From Veillonella infantium (lineage in GTDB: Bacteria; Bacillota; Negativicutes; Veillonellales; Veillonellaceae): a stretch of 64,000 nt of DNA. Positions 9,693-16,818 of the stretch are shown here, one piece after another. Below the pieces are notes generated by a model, which did not search any database, was not told the DNA's origin, and worked only from the letters and a program-made list of their open reading frames with translations. Every line of letters starts with the position of its first letter. Positions within the stretch are counted from its first letter, which is position 1. The stretch is taken from positions 124,001 through 188,000 of the forward strand of contig NZ_PPDD01000002.1 of NCBI RefSeq assembly GCF_002959895.1, given 5' to 3'. A program made the translations under genes and the position numbers.

Positions 9693-10211
9693 TTAAGACC
9701 TCATAGTTGGTTTCACTGCACAATGTACATATACGACATTGCCTTTCCGTTCTATGTCCTCTATTTCTATACGGCGTGAAGGTTCTTTCTCATCAACAGT
9801 ATTAATCCAGTTTATAAGTCGTTCTGTACTCCCTAATACAGTTAACTCTAATACACCTTCATGCTCATCAGTACTAACAATCATTAATGGTTCTCCTTGC
9901 AAAGAATCAAAAACACTTGTATTAGAACTCGTGTTAGATACCTTATTTTGCGTAAATGACTCTAACAATTTGGCTTCCTTAGATACAATATAATCTGACT
10001 CAGCATGCATTTTAATAACATAGTTTTCTTGTCGCTCTTTCAATTGAGTAACTTTCTGATTTAAACTAATAAATCCATATAGTGAACTACTAATGATGAT
10101 GCTCCACACTATTACGATCATTAGTATCTTCTCTACTGGATGTGTTGTGCTCTCCTTTAGATCCTTCCACATGGAATGTATATATACCTTTATCTGCTTT
10201 AACTGTTCCAT
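9693..10211 (-). CDS. pilO: PilO-like type IV pilus inner-membrane assembly protein
   Basis: The protein has 172 residues: a short cytoplasmic N-terminus, one membrane helix (about residues 30-48, MIVIVWSIIISSSLYGFISL), a coiled-coil stretch (about 50-85) and a small C-terminal domain. This is the bitopic layout of PilO/GspM. It is the last gene after PilM- and PilN-like genes, which supports the call, but sequence identity to known PilO is not obvious by eye. An SD (GGAG) four bases before the ATG supports the long start, so the gene begins 122 bases inside the PilN-like frame. With PilM and PilN it should form the alignment subcomplex connecting the cytoplasmic ring to the periplasm. Confidence 0.65.
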   Translation of the reverse strand: MEQLKQIKVYIHSMWKDLKESTTHPVEKILMIVIVWSIIISSSLYGFISLNQKVTQLKERQENYVIKMHAESDYIVSKEAKLLESFTQNKVSNTSSNTSVFDSLQGEPLMIVSTDEHEGVLELTVLGSTERLINWINTVDEKEPSRRIEIEDIERKGNVVYVHCAVKPTMRS

Positions 10212-10686
10212 GACACTCCATCCCTATTAGTCTGTGTTGAAGACTAGCTATAAACTTACGACACGCATCATCAGTAACACCTACACCATCCACACTAATC
10301 TGTCCATCTTTTATATGGAGGTGCTGTAAACTAATACCTTGCTCCATAGCTATATCAATGACATATAGGACTATAGTATTTTGAATCATAGATGATGTAT
10401 TATTTTTTGAACTATTCTTAAGAATTTGATCTTTAACGGCTATTATATCTGCATACTGTTTCCCTATAGACTGATACTGTGGATTTTCTAATAGACTCAA
10501 TAGTTCTGATTTTTCAGCTTTATAATGTTCGTAACTAGACCAGCAATAACCTAAAGATAATAATCCTACTATTCCGTATATAATACTCATTCCATATAGA
10601 TAATATCGATATCTGTGCCATATACCATGCCAATATAACGAACGAGGCATTAAATTAATGTGTCTATCCTTACCAGCCCAAGCCAA
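10090..10686 (-). CDS. pilN: PilN-like type IV pilus assembly protein
   Basis: The N-terminal HINLMPRS corresponds to the INLLP motif by which PilN docks on PilM. It is followed by one membrane helix (about residues 40-60 of the long frame, LYGMSIIYGIVGLLSLGYCW), a coiled coil and a ferredoxin-like domain. The C-terminus is hydrophilic and encoded in DNA shared with the PilO-like gene. There is no ATG before INLMP. The TTG at 10686 is chosen because AAGGGGG lies ten bases upstream; an earlier TTG at 10716 has no SD. The start therefore remains uncertain. It overlaps the PilM-like gene by 17 bases. Confidence 0.7.
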   Translation of the reverse strand: MAWAGKDRHINLMPRSLYWHGIWHRYRYYLYGMSIIYGIVGLLSLGYCWSSYEHYKAEKSELLSLLENPQYQSIGKQYADIIAVKDQILKNSSKNNTSSMIQNTIVLYVIDIAMEQGISLQHLHIKDGQISVDGVGVTDDACRKFIASLQHRLIGMECHGTVKADKGIYTFHVEGSKGEHNTSSREDTNDRNSVEHHH

Positions 10687-11524
10687 TCCATTTAAGCCCC
10701 CTTGCTGCCATACCAATGGCCATATCCCAATCTAGTTGGCCTAGTTTACACCGATTACGACCACGACCTAAAAATAGTAGAGGAATATACTCCGTCTCTC
10801 CATATATGGAGATAATAGCTTCCATATCCTTTCGTTCCTCTTCAGTTAACTGTTCTAAACCATACAGCTTAATGCCTTGTATTTCATCTACGCCAAACTC
10901 CTGCAATCTAGCCTCAAGCTGTTCTATCCCTTCTGATACATCGGTACTAGTAATTGGAATTCTACATTCTTGAATACATATATCGTTCCACCATAGCCAT
11001 AAGTGTAAATTACCCTTTTCAACAACGCCAGTTACAGTCCCACTACGCCGCATCAAACTGTAACAAATAGGGATAGGCCAAAAATCAATTACATCTACTG
11101 GAGCATAAGTGTCTCGTATTCCTTGTTTTAACAATTCTAATGAATGACGCTCTACAGCTACCATAAACATATGATAATTATGTCTTGGATATTCTCGACG
11201 ACACGCATCCATTTGGAAGCAATCTCCATCAAAGCTAAAGTAATCCTCTACATTCCACTTGATGAACTCTTTCATATCAAAATCGTGAGGATCATAAGGT
11301 GCCACATGCATTTGTGTATCGATATTTGCAACAATGCTGTAGGCACCATCATCTAAATCATACATTTCAATAAATTTTCGAATATCCTCATCAATAGGTG
11401 CACTGCGTTTCATTTCTAGTGCATCGGTAATGACCATAGTTTTATTTTCTACATGAGCTGTAACACATACAATACGTTCATCTGTAATGCATACTCCAGT
11501 ATGTATTTTCTTTTTTCGTTTCAT
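10670..11524 (-). CDS. pilM: PilM-like actin-fold pilus assembly protein
   Basis: This 284-residue cytoplasmic protein is placed where pilM normally stands, directly before PilN- and PilO-like genes. It begins KIHTGVCITDERIVCVTAHV, resembling the first strand pair of the actin/FtsA fold of PilM (GIDIG in typical members). It continues with a segment like the PilM 1C region (FIKWNVEDYFSFD), but the nucleotide-binding glycine motifs are degenerate. In other systems PilM forms a cytoplasmic ring that binds the PilN N-terminus. The family call rests partly on gene order. A short gap of nine bases separates it from the preceding prepilin gene. Confidence 0.65.
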   Translation of the reverse strand: MKRKKKIHTGVCITDERIVCVTAHVENKTMVITDALEMKRSAPIDEDIRKFIEMYDLDDGAYSIVANIDTQMHVAPYDPHDFDMKEFIKWNVEDYFSFDGDCFQMDACRREYPRHNYHMFMVAVERHSLELLKQGIRDTYAPVDVIDFWPIPICYSLMRRSGTVTGVVEKGNLHLWLWWNDICIQECRIPITSTDVSEGIEQLEARLQEFGVDEIQGIKLYGLEQLTEEERKDMEAIISIYGETEYIPLLFLGRGRNRCKLGQLDWDMAIGMAARGLKWIGLGW

Positions 11525-11533
11525 AGATTCACC

Positions 11534-11941
11534 TCAATATGGTTTTACCTTTATAACATGCATATTATTATCCTTATCTACCGTCACATACATATGTACT
11601 CGACTGACAATTTTGTGACGCTTCAATTTCCCATAACTCATAACATGACGAGGGTTTTCTGATACTGAGTCAGCTTCAATCGTTATTTCCACGTCCGCAT
11701 CATCAGCTACTATTAGCTTTTGCTGAAAGTCCCATGTATTACCCGCTCTACAATAGCCTACAAACCAATGTGCTCCACTTTGAGCAGCATAGTGTGCCTC
11801 TTCTAAATGCAATTCATCTATAGCATTACCTTCACAAATTTGACCAATACGCAGCCCCATAAAGGCTAACAATAATAAAAAAGACATTGTAAGTATCGCT
11901 ACATATGTAATAAATCCATCATTATGGGCCCCCATGTTCAT
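11534..11941 (-). CDS. Minor prepilin, PilX/GspK-like
   Basis: This small pseudopilin-like protein has the segment MNMGAHNDG/FITYVAILTMS and a hydrophobic helix (about residues 10-32). Processing after Gly9 would expose Phe+1. Position +5 is Val rather than the usual Glu, as is typical of GspK/PilX-type tip subunits. The start at 11941 is chosen because TGAGGAA sits seven bases before it; the frame is open 11 codons further upstream. It overlaps the previous prepilin gene by 20 bases. Probable role is a tip or initiation subunit of the type IV pilus or competence pseudopilus. Confidence 0.6.
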   Translation of the reverse strand: MNMGAHNDGFITYVAILTMSFLLLLAFMGLRIGQICEGNAIDELHLEEAHYAAQSGAHWFVGYCRAGNTWDFQQKLIVADDADVEITIEADSVSENPRHVMSYGKLKRHKIVSRVHMYVTVDKDNNMHVIKVKPY

Positions 11942-12497
11942 GACTCTGTTCCTCATGATATTTATACCAATCATATATACTACTTTGACCTATAGCAACT
12001 TCATATATAGCTAATCCTCCATATCCAGCAGTATATTGCTTATCACCAGTAAATCGATTAGTAATATACCAACGCATGTGGATAGTTTCACTTTCATCTA
12101 TACTAAATGGATGCTCTTGTGTATACCCCACATTTCGCTTATCTTTTGTACCTATAATGCGGCTACCACTAACCGGCTGCAAGCTGCCATCCGTAAGTTT
12201 TCTATACAGCGCATGGCGTTGTACAGTTAATGTAGTCCGTTTAGTATCGTGAACATATAAAGTCTTATTTCTATCCTCTACAGTTACCTGTACAGGATTC
12301 CATATAATTTGAGCTACGACCATACGCCTTGTATACCGGCCATCCTCCATCATCGCAACACTATCTATTAATTTTGCATTCCACATAACTCCGTAAAAAA
12401 CTATCCCTAATAACAAGGTTAGAACAATAGTAGAAATAGTTATACTCATAAGTGTGGAATACAAAATAAAACCACTTTGTTTATCATGAGTACTCAA
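11922..12497 (-). CDS. Minor prepilin, PilW/GspJ-like
   Basis: The leader MSTHDKQSG is followed by FILYSTLMSITISTIVLTLL, a class III signal with cleavage after Gly9 and a single long hydrophobic helix. The C-terminal part (about 150 residues) is a beta-rich globular region. The +5 residue is Ser instead of Glu, which is unusual for a PilW/GspJ-type subunit. Its start codon overlaps the stop of the previous gene by four bases (ATGA). Position in the minor-pilin block and length (191 residues) support a PilW/GspJ role; other minor pilin types are possible. Confidence 0.6.
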   Translation of the reverse strand: MSTHDKQSGFILYSTLMSITISTIVLTLLLGIVFYGVMWNAKLIDSVAMMEDGRYTRRMVVAQIIWNPVQVTVEDRNKTLYVHDTKRTTLTVQRHALYRKLTDGSLQPVSGSRIIGTKDKRNVGYTQEHPFSIDESETIHMRWYITNRFTGDKQYTAGYGGLAIYEVAIGQSSIYDWYKYHEEQSHEHGGP

Positions 12498-12961
12498 CGT
12501 ATTTCCTCCAAAACGAGAGATAAGCTATACACAATAGTTTCATTATCTATGGCCTGTACAGTTAATCGTTGTAGGGCAATGCCATTTTCTACGGTAGGTT
12601 CTATGTGTGTTTTATAAGTAATAGATTCCCTAGGGCTCATAATAAATTGAGAGTTATGAATCCCTTCCTGAATGTGACCTGTTTTGTAATACTGGGACTT
12701 ACTTTCCTCTAAATATGTTACAGTGTCTTGTACTATATAATCCCAATAATAAGCCTTATAGATTGTCAGGGTCGCCATCCAAAATACAGATAGTATAACA
12801 GGCAATATAAACATAATAATGGCTGTTGATACTAAGGCATCTCCATACATAAATCCCTTAGTGTACTTCTTCCCATCGAATACGTCCCGTCTGCACAGAT
12901 ATCCATATACGATTTCTCTCACCACTTTCTCGATCCCGTAAAATAAGTTCCGTTCCATCAT
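12494..12961 (-). CDS. Minor prepilin with long leader, PilV/GspI-like
   Basis: A hydrophobic prepilin helix FMYGDALVSTAIIMFILPVI begins right after KYTKG, giving cleavage after a Gly about 36 residues into the frame. Position +5 is Asp instead of Glu. No ATG, GTG or TTG lies between the first codon and the processing site, and AGGA is seven bases before the ATG at 12961. The long leader is therefore probably real and overlaps the preceding gene by 104 bases. The C-terminal ~95 residues form a small globular domain. By position it should be the PilV/GspI-type minor pilin of this operon. Confidence 0.6.
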   Translation of the reverse strand: MMERNLFYGIEKVVREIVYGYLCRRDVFDGKKYTKGFMYGDALVSTAIIMFILPVILSVFWMATLTIYKAYYWDYIVQDTVTYLEESKSQYYKTGHIQEGIHNSQFIMSPRESITYKTHIEPTVENGIALQRLTVQAIDNETIVYSLSLVLEEIR

Positions 12962-13319
12962 AAGGCAATCCTAGAGAAGAAAAGGAGATAATCGTTAAAG
13001 GTTGTACATTTTCAATCCCTGTAGGTAACGATATATCGACTGTATGATGATGCGCATCCTCCTCTAAGGTATAGCTATCTTTATTTAATATGAATAACAT
13101 GCGCCCTTTCCCATTCGACTTATGACCAAGCATGGACCAAAGTTGAACCTTTTTTAACATATATACCACTTCTTGAGTACTTCCATTTAAGGTATAACGA
13201 CTGGGCGTCGTAACAATAGGCAAAGACAGAGAAATCAAAAGTAAAAATAAACTAATAGCAATAATCCACTCGGCTAACAAAGAGCCAAACTGATGATGTA
13301 TAGGTTGTGCCTTAACCAT
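12858..13319 (-). CDS. Minor prepilin, GspH/FimT-like
   Basis: The leader MVKAQPIHHQFG is followed by SLLAEWIIAISLFLLLISLS, so cleavage after Gly12 exposes Ser+1 and leaves the conserved Glu at +5. The mature domain is ~140 residues, containing TPSRYTLNGSTQEVVYMLKK and a beta-rich C-terminus, as in GspH/FimT. The start at 13319 is supported by GGAGGTG eight bases upstream; 19 further upstream codons are open but lack an SD. The gene begins 46 bases inside the prepilin peptidase gene. Confidence 0.65.
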   Translation of the reverse strand: MVKAQPIHHQFGSLLAEWIIAISLFLLLISLSLPIVTTPSRYTLNGSTQEVVYMLKKVQLWSMLGHKSNGKGRMLFILNKDSYTLEEDAHHHTVDISLPTGIENVQPLTIISFSSLGLPYDGTELILRDRESGERNRIWISVQTGRIRWEEVH

Positions 13320-13840
13320 TGATATAACACCTCCATATAGGACCCGCCATGTAAGGCACACCAACCACCAAAGCATAGAAAGGGACCAAATGGAATATAT
13401 CGATTACGATAGCTCGTTAGTAAGAGATAGAGAGAACCAACGCAAAAGGCTACGTAAAAAAAGCATATAATCTCCCAGGGCGTAAGCCACATGGAAATAG
13501 CAGAAAACCATTTCACATCGCCTAGTCCAAAACCTTTATGACTAATAAGACGAAGTCCATATGTAATAGTACCTACAGTCATAACACTTATGATTGTTAT
13601 AAGCATAGACTTATCATTTAGAAAGCTGTACAAAATGCCACCTATAACAAGCACTAAGGCCCCTTCATCAGGTAATATATAGTAATGCATATCGATGGTA
13701 GCACCTGCTATGATGATGAGTGAAAACACAGCATACAAAGCAACGTGAATAAAGGATATTACCTGGGATGAAACTATAATAGGTAGTACTATGGATGCTA
13801 TATACACGATCAGGGCTATAACATAATGCGTCCCTTTCAT
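13274..13840 (-). CDS. pilD: Prepilin peptidase (type IV), peptidase domain only
   Basis: This polytopic membrane aspartyl protease cleaves class III signal peptides of the pilins. The first catalytic Asp lies in IDMHYYILPD and the second in the GLGD motif KGFGLGDVKW. The conserved C-terminal RYIPFGPFL is also present. At 188 residues it has only the peptidase half: the N-terminal cytoplasmic domain with Cys pairs and N-methylation function, found in PilD and ComC, is missing. The start at 13840 has AAGGA six bases upstream. It lies among the prepilin genes it serves. Confidence 0.85.
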   Translation of the reverse strand: MKGTHYVIALIVYIASIVLPIIVSSQVISFIHVALYAVFSLIIIAGATIDMHYYILPDEGALVLVIGGILYSFLNDKSMLITIISVMTVGTITYGLRLISHKGFGLGDVKWFSAISMWLTPWEIICFFYVAFCVGSLYLLLTSYRNRYIPFGPFLCFGGWCALHGGSYMEVLYQWLRHNLYIISLALC

Positions 13841-13894
13841 ACCTTGTCCTTCCATACAATCAACTATAGATATGTAAATCTAACGATTGATATA

Positions 13895-13973
13895 ACTACA
13901 TATATATGAAAACCTAAAACTACATATATATGAAAACCTAAAACTACATATATATGAAAACCTAAAACTACAT
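13895..13973. repeat. 24-base tandem repeat, three copies, downstream of pilA
   Basis: Three exact copies of a 24-base unit beginning ACTACATATATATGAAAACC are followed by a partial fourth copy. Nearby (13998-14060) are shorter repeats of ACTAAAT and GATGCTA. The 214-base gap between pilA and the prepilin peptidase gene holds only these repeats and no visible gene. Confidence 0.9.
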
Positions 13974-14073
13974 TCCTATCATTAATACATGCACATTAAA
14001 TACTAAATACTAAATACTAGTTACTTGATACTGATATTAGATGCTAGATGCTAAATTCTAGATATAAGTTACG

Positions 14074-14520
14074 TTAAGGTGCGTCAGGTGCTTTAACTAC
14101 AACTGCTTTTGCAGTACCGCCATTAACCACTTCATAAGTAATGGTATATTCCTTATCCTTTGCAGTCTTAACATGTTCTGTAAGATAACCTTCTTTATAT
14201 AGATTTTCTACAGTTGGTGGTGTATCTACATTCTTGTCAATCATATAGAGCTGCGTTGCATTTTTTATGATTTGAATATCTGCCGTTTCCTTCGCATTTC
14301 GTGCTCTATCAGCAGCCGATAAGAATTGTGGCATCGCAATAGCTGCTAATATGGCAATAACGGCTACCACAACCATTAACTCGACAAGGGTAAAGCCCCC
14401 TTTTCTCGACTTCTTGAGATTTTCCCGAACACGAGAAATATGTAAATGGTCTAAAACCCATTGACCACATAATTCTAATCGAGAATTTAAACCATGAACC
14501 ATATGTATAACAGAACTCAT
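14074..14520 (-). CDS. pilA: Major type IV prepilin with 42-residue leader
   Basis: This is a classical pilin subunit: KKSRKGG/FTLVELMVVVAVIAILAAIA, with processing after Gly42, Phe+1, Glu+5 and the hydrophobic N-terminal helix. The mature protein is only ~106 residues, with RARNAKETADIQIIKNATQL and a small C-terminal domain (VENLYKEGYL), resembling short GspG/ComGC-type pilins. The strong SD AAGGAGG lies five bases before the ATG, so the unusually long leader appears genuine. The leader is polar and contains one Cys. The gene is flanked on both sides by tandem repeats and may have an independent transcript. Confidence 0.85.
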   Translation of the reverse strand: MSSVIHMVHGLNSRLELCGQWVLDHLHISRVRENLKKSRKGGFTLVELMVVVAVIAILAAIAMPQFLSAADRARNAKETADIQIIKNATQLYMIDKNVDTPPTVENLYKEGYLTEHVKTAKDKEYTITYEVVNGGTAKAVVVKAPDAP

Positions 14521-14578
14521 AATATCCTCCTTATAATGATTAAATAACAGCTATCCATTTATATTGACCTCTATTGTT

Positions 14579-14622
14579 CTAACTATAAATAGCTATTGTG
14601 CTAACTATAAATAGCTATTGTC
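14579..14622. repeat. 22-base tandem duplication at the pilC-pilA junction
   Basis: Two copies of a 22-base unit (CTAACTATAAATAGCTATTG plus two bases), differing only in the last base, run across the pilC stop codon. The unit contains the palindrome AATAGCTATT. Confidence 0.8.
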
Positions 14623-15790
14623 CTCCCAACTTAGCAATAGACGTAAATAATGGATACATAACAGATACAACTAAAACAGCTACACCAATTCCCATTACAG
14701 TTAGCAAAATTGGTTCTAAAAGCCTCTCTAGTCGGGCGATATATTTTGAAAGTATAGATTCATAGTAATGTCCACAATGATGTAGCATCTTAACGAGCTC
14801 TCCACTTTCCTCGCCAATAGAAATCATTTGCCATATAAAGGAATTTCCAATATTCTCAGATCTAAGGCTCTCTTCAAAAGAATGACCCGTTAATAACTTT
14901 GCCTCTACTTTCTCACTACATTCGGCACCATACATATTGCCCCATAAAGGTCTTGTGATATTCATAGTATGAATAATAGAAATTCCAGAATCTAACAAAA
15001 GGGCCCAAACCTTTAGCATACTTGTATAGTAAATGCAGGTCATCCATTGGTATCTGTGAGCCAACAGCCAAAGCCAACGATGTACTTTGCGTTTTATACT
15101 ATGTTGATGGTATGCAAAGACTAAAGCGCCTATACCTACACACTGCATAATAAAGACTAATATAGGATGATTCTTTAGCCCTTGTCCTAATGCAAAGAGG
15201 GCTCGTGTCATCAATGGTAATGTAATATGCATGGTAGTAAAAACCTTCTCAAAGGATGGAATGATAAACAGGATGGTAACGAGAAAGAATACGTTCATCA
15301 TGAGAAGAAGAAATATAGGATAAGAAATAGCACTCATAACCTTTTGTCGCAATTGTCGCTCCCAGTCATAGTGACGTGAAATGTATTGTAAGCTTTCACC
15401 TAAAGTGCCTGCTGCCTCTCCACTTTCTAGTAGTGCTAAGGCTATCGCAGGGCAGCCTTCACTACGCAATGCTTGCGATAAGGTTTGACCTCTCTCAATC
15501 GATTCATAGAGGGCTGTATATAAAAGCCCTTGCTTCCCATGACAGAGTAACTGTAATGCCCTCCGTAAAGGCACACCAGACTCGATGAGTAGTCCTAATT
15601 GATAAGTTACATCTACCACCATGGTATGATTCCACTTATGCTTTTTCTTATTTACTTGTAAAGTGATTTTATAAATCTTATATCCATCGCGCTTTAACCG
15701 TGTACCGACCTCCTGTTCTGAATCTGCCCACATCAAACCTTTTACTGTTTCATTATTCTCATTTTTTACGACATATTCATAAGCCTCCAT
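14615..15790 (-). CDS. pilC: Type IV pilus inner-membrane platform protein (PilC/GspF family)
   Basis: This polytopic platform protein couples the ATPases to pilin extraction. It has 391 residues with the two repeated GspF domains (about 60-180 and 265-385). Hydrophobic segments occur near 155-180 (ISYPIFLLLMMNVFFLVTIL), 205-225 and 365-388. Typical motifs are LGLLIESGVPLRRAL and the LLESGEAAGTLGESL/ISIGEESGELVKML pair, one per repeat. The SD AGGTG is five bases before the ATG. It begins eight bases after pilT. The N-terminal ~50 residues form a short extra domain (EYVVKNENNETVKGLMWADS) common in the family. Confidence 0.93.
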   Translation of the reverse strand: MEAYEYVVKNENNETVKGLMWADSEQEVGTRLKRDGYKIYKITLQVNKKKHKWNHTMVVDVTYQLGLLIESGVPLRRALQLLCHGKQGLLYTALYESIERGQTLSQALRSEGCPAIALALLESGEAAGTLGESLQYISRHYDWERQLRQKVMSAISYPIFLLLMMNVFFLVTILFIIPSFEKVFTTMHITLPLMTRALFALGQGLKNHPILVFIMQCVGIGALVFAYHQHSIKRKVHRWLWLLAHRYQWMTCIYYTSMLKVWALLLDSGISIIHTMNITRPLWGNMYGAECSEKVEAKLLTGHSFEESLRSENIGNSFIWQMISIGEESGELVKMLHHCGHYYESILSKYIARLERLLEPILLTVMGIGVAVLVVSVMYPLFTSIAKLGGQ

Positions 15791-15798
15791 ATCTGCAC

Positions 15799-16818
15799 CT
15801 ACGATAATTGTTGATCTAATAGCATATGTAGTTGATGCTGCGTTCCATATTGTGCTTTTACATCTCGTACGGCCATTTCTAGTGTTTTCATAGGCAGTTG
15901 TGTTTCTTGAATAGAGATAATTTGCGGTTCCTTACGGGTGCGTATTAAATTTGCCACTGCATGAGTGTTTAACAAAATATCACGAATGGTAATAAACTTT
16001 TTATTCCACCTAAGGAGTCGTTGACATATAACAGCACGTAACACTTGAGATATTTGACTGCGAATCTCCTCTTGTTGTTCACCAGGAAATAGTGAAATCA
16101 TGCGGTGAACTGCCATCACGGCCCTTTGCGTATGCATAGTGGCCATCACAAGATGACCCGTTTCGGCCGCATGAAGTGCGGCCTCTAATGTTTCACGATC
16201 TCGAAGCTCTCCAACCATAATGACATCTGGGTCTTCTCGCAATGCATCGCGAATACCATTAGACATAGACTTAATGTCGGCACCTAATTGGCGTTGATGA
16301 ATTAAAGATTTCTTAGGCTTAAACTCAAATTCTATGGGGTCTTCTAAGGTAATGATATGACGCTCCATAGTTTGATTTATATAGTCAATACAACAGGCTA
16401 AGGTAAAACTTTTCCCACTACCTGTAGGCCCGCATACAAGCAATAGACCATCATGTGCTTCACATAGTTTTTGAAGTAAATGTCCTTCACTGTTATCCTC
16501 TAGCTTAAGTTGTTGATGGCACAATAACCTCAGTGTCCCACATATCGTTTGATTAGCCTTATATAGATGAACACGTATACGCACGCCACAACAGGAACAA
16601 GCTTCATCGAGAGATTGCCATTCATAAGAGGCTATACCACAACGTCGTAAAATATCTTCAATTAAGATAGTAGTACATATAAACGAAGTAGCCTTCAATC
16701 CATCACCATGTCGCAAATAGATAGGCTCACCACATTGTAGATGAATATCTGTAGATGATAATTGTATTGCTTGTTCAACAATGGTTTCTAAACTTCCACT
16801 ATTACAGCATGAGTCCAC
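15799..16818 (-). CDS. pilT: PilT-like retraction ATPase
   Basis: This hexameric ATPase would power pilus retraction. It shows Walker A GLLLVCGPTGSGKS (about residue 125), Walker B DPDVIMVGELRD (about 193), the His box TGHLVMATMHTQ (about 217) and a version of the PilT C-terminal AIRNLI motif (HAVANLIR). It has 339 residues, normal for PilT. The N-terminus is odd: it begins MDSCCNSG and has a further Cys cluster (ACSCCG) around residue 73. It probably starts at GTG, with AGGAGG nine bases upstream, and overlaps pilB by 17 bases. Retraction ATPases are linked to twitching and DNA uptake. Confidence 0.85.
   Translation of the reverse strand: MDSCCNSGSLETIVEQAIQLSSTDIHLQCGEPIYLRHGDGLKATSFICTTILIEDILRRCGIASYEWQSLDEACSCCGVRIRVHLYKANQTICGTLRLLCHQQLKLEDNSEGHLLQKLCEAHDGLLLVCGPTGSGKSFTLACCIDYINQTMERHIITLEDPIEFEFKPKKSLIHQRQLGADIKSMSNGIRDALREDPDVIMVGELRDRETLEAALHAAETGHLVMATMHTQRAVMAVHRMISLFPGEQQEEIRSQISQVLRAVICQRLLRWNKKFITIRDILLNTHAVANLIRTRKEPQIISIQETQLPMKTLEMAVRDVKAQYGTQHQLHMLLDQQLS

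Noticed and set aside
13668-13859. 63-codon minus-strand frame overlapping the prepilin peptidase gene
   Set aside because: It is out of frame with the peptidase, has no SD and no protein features; the peptidase frame has both catalytic motifs.
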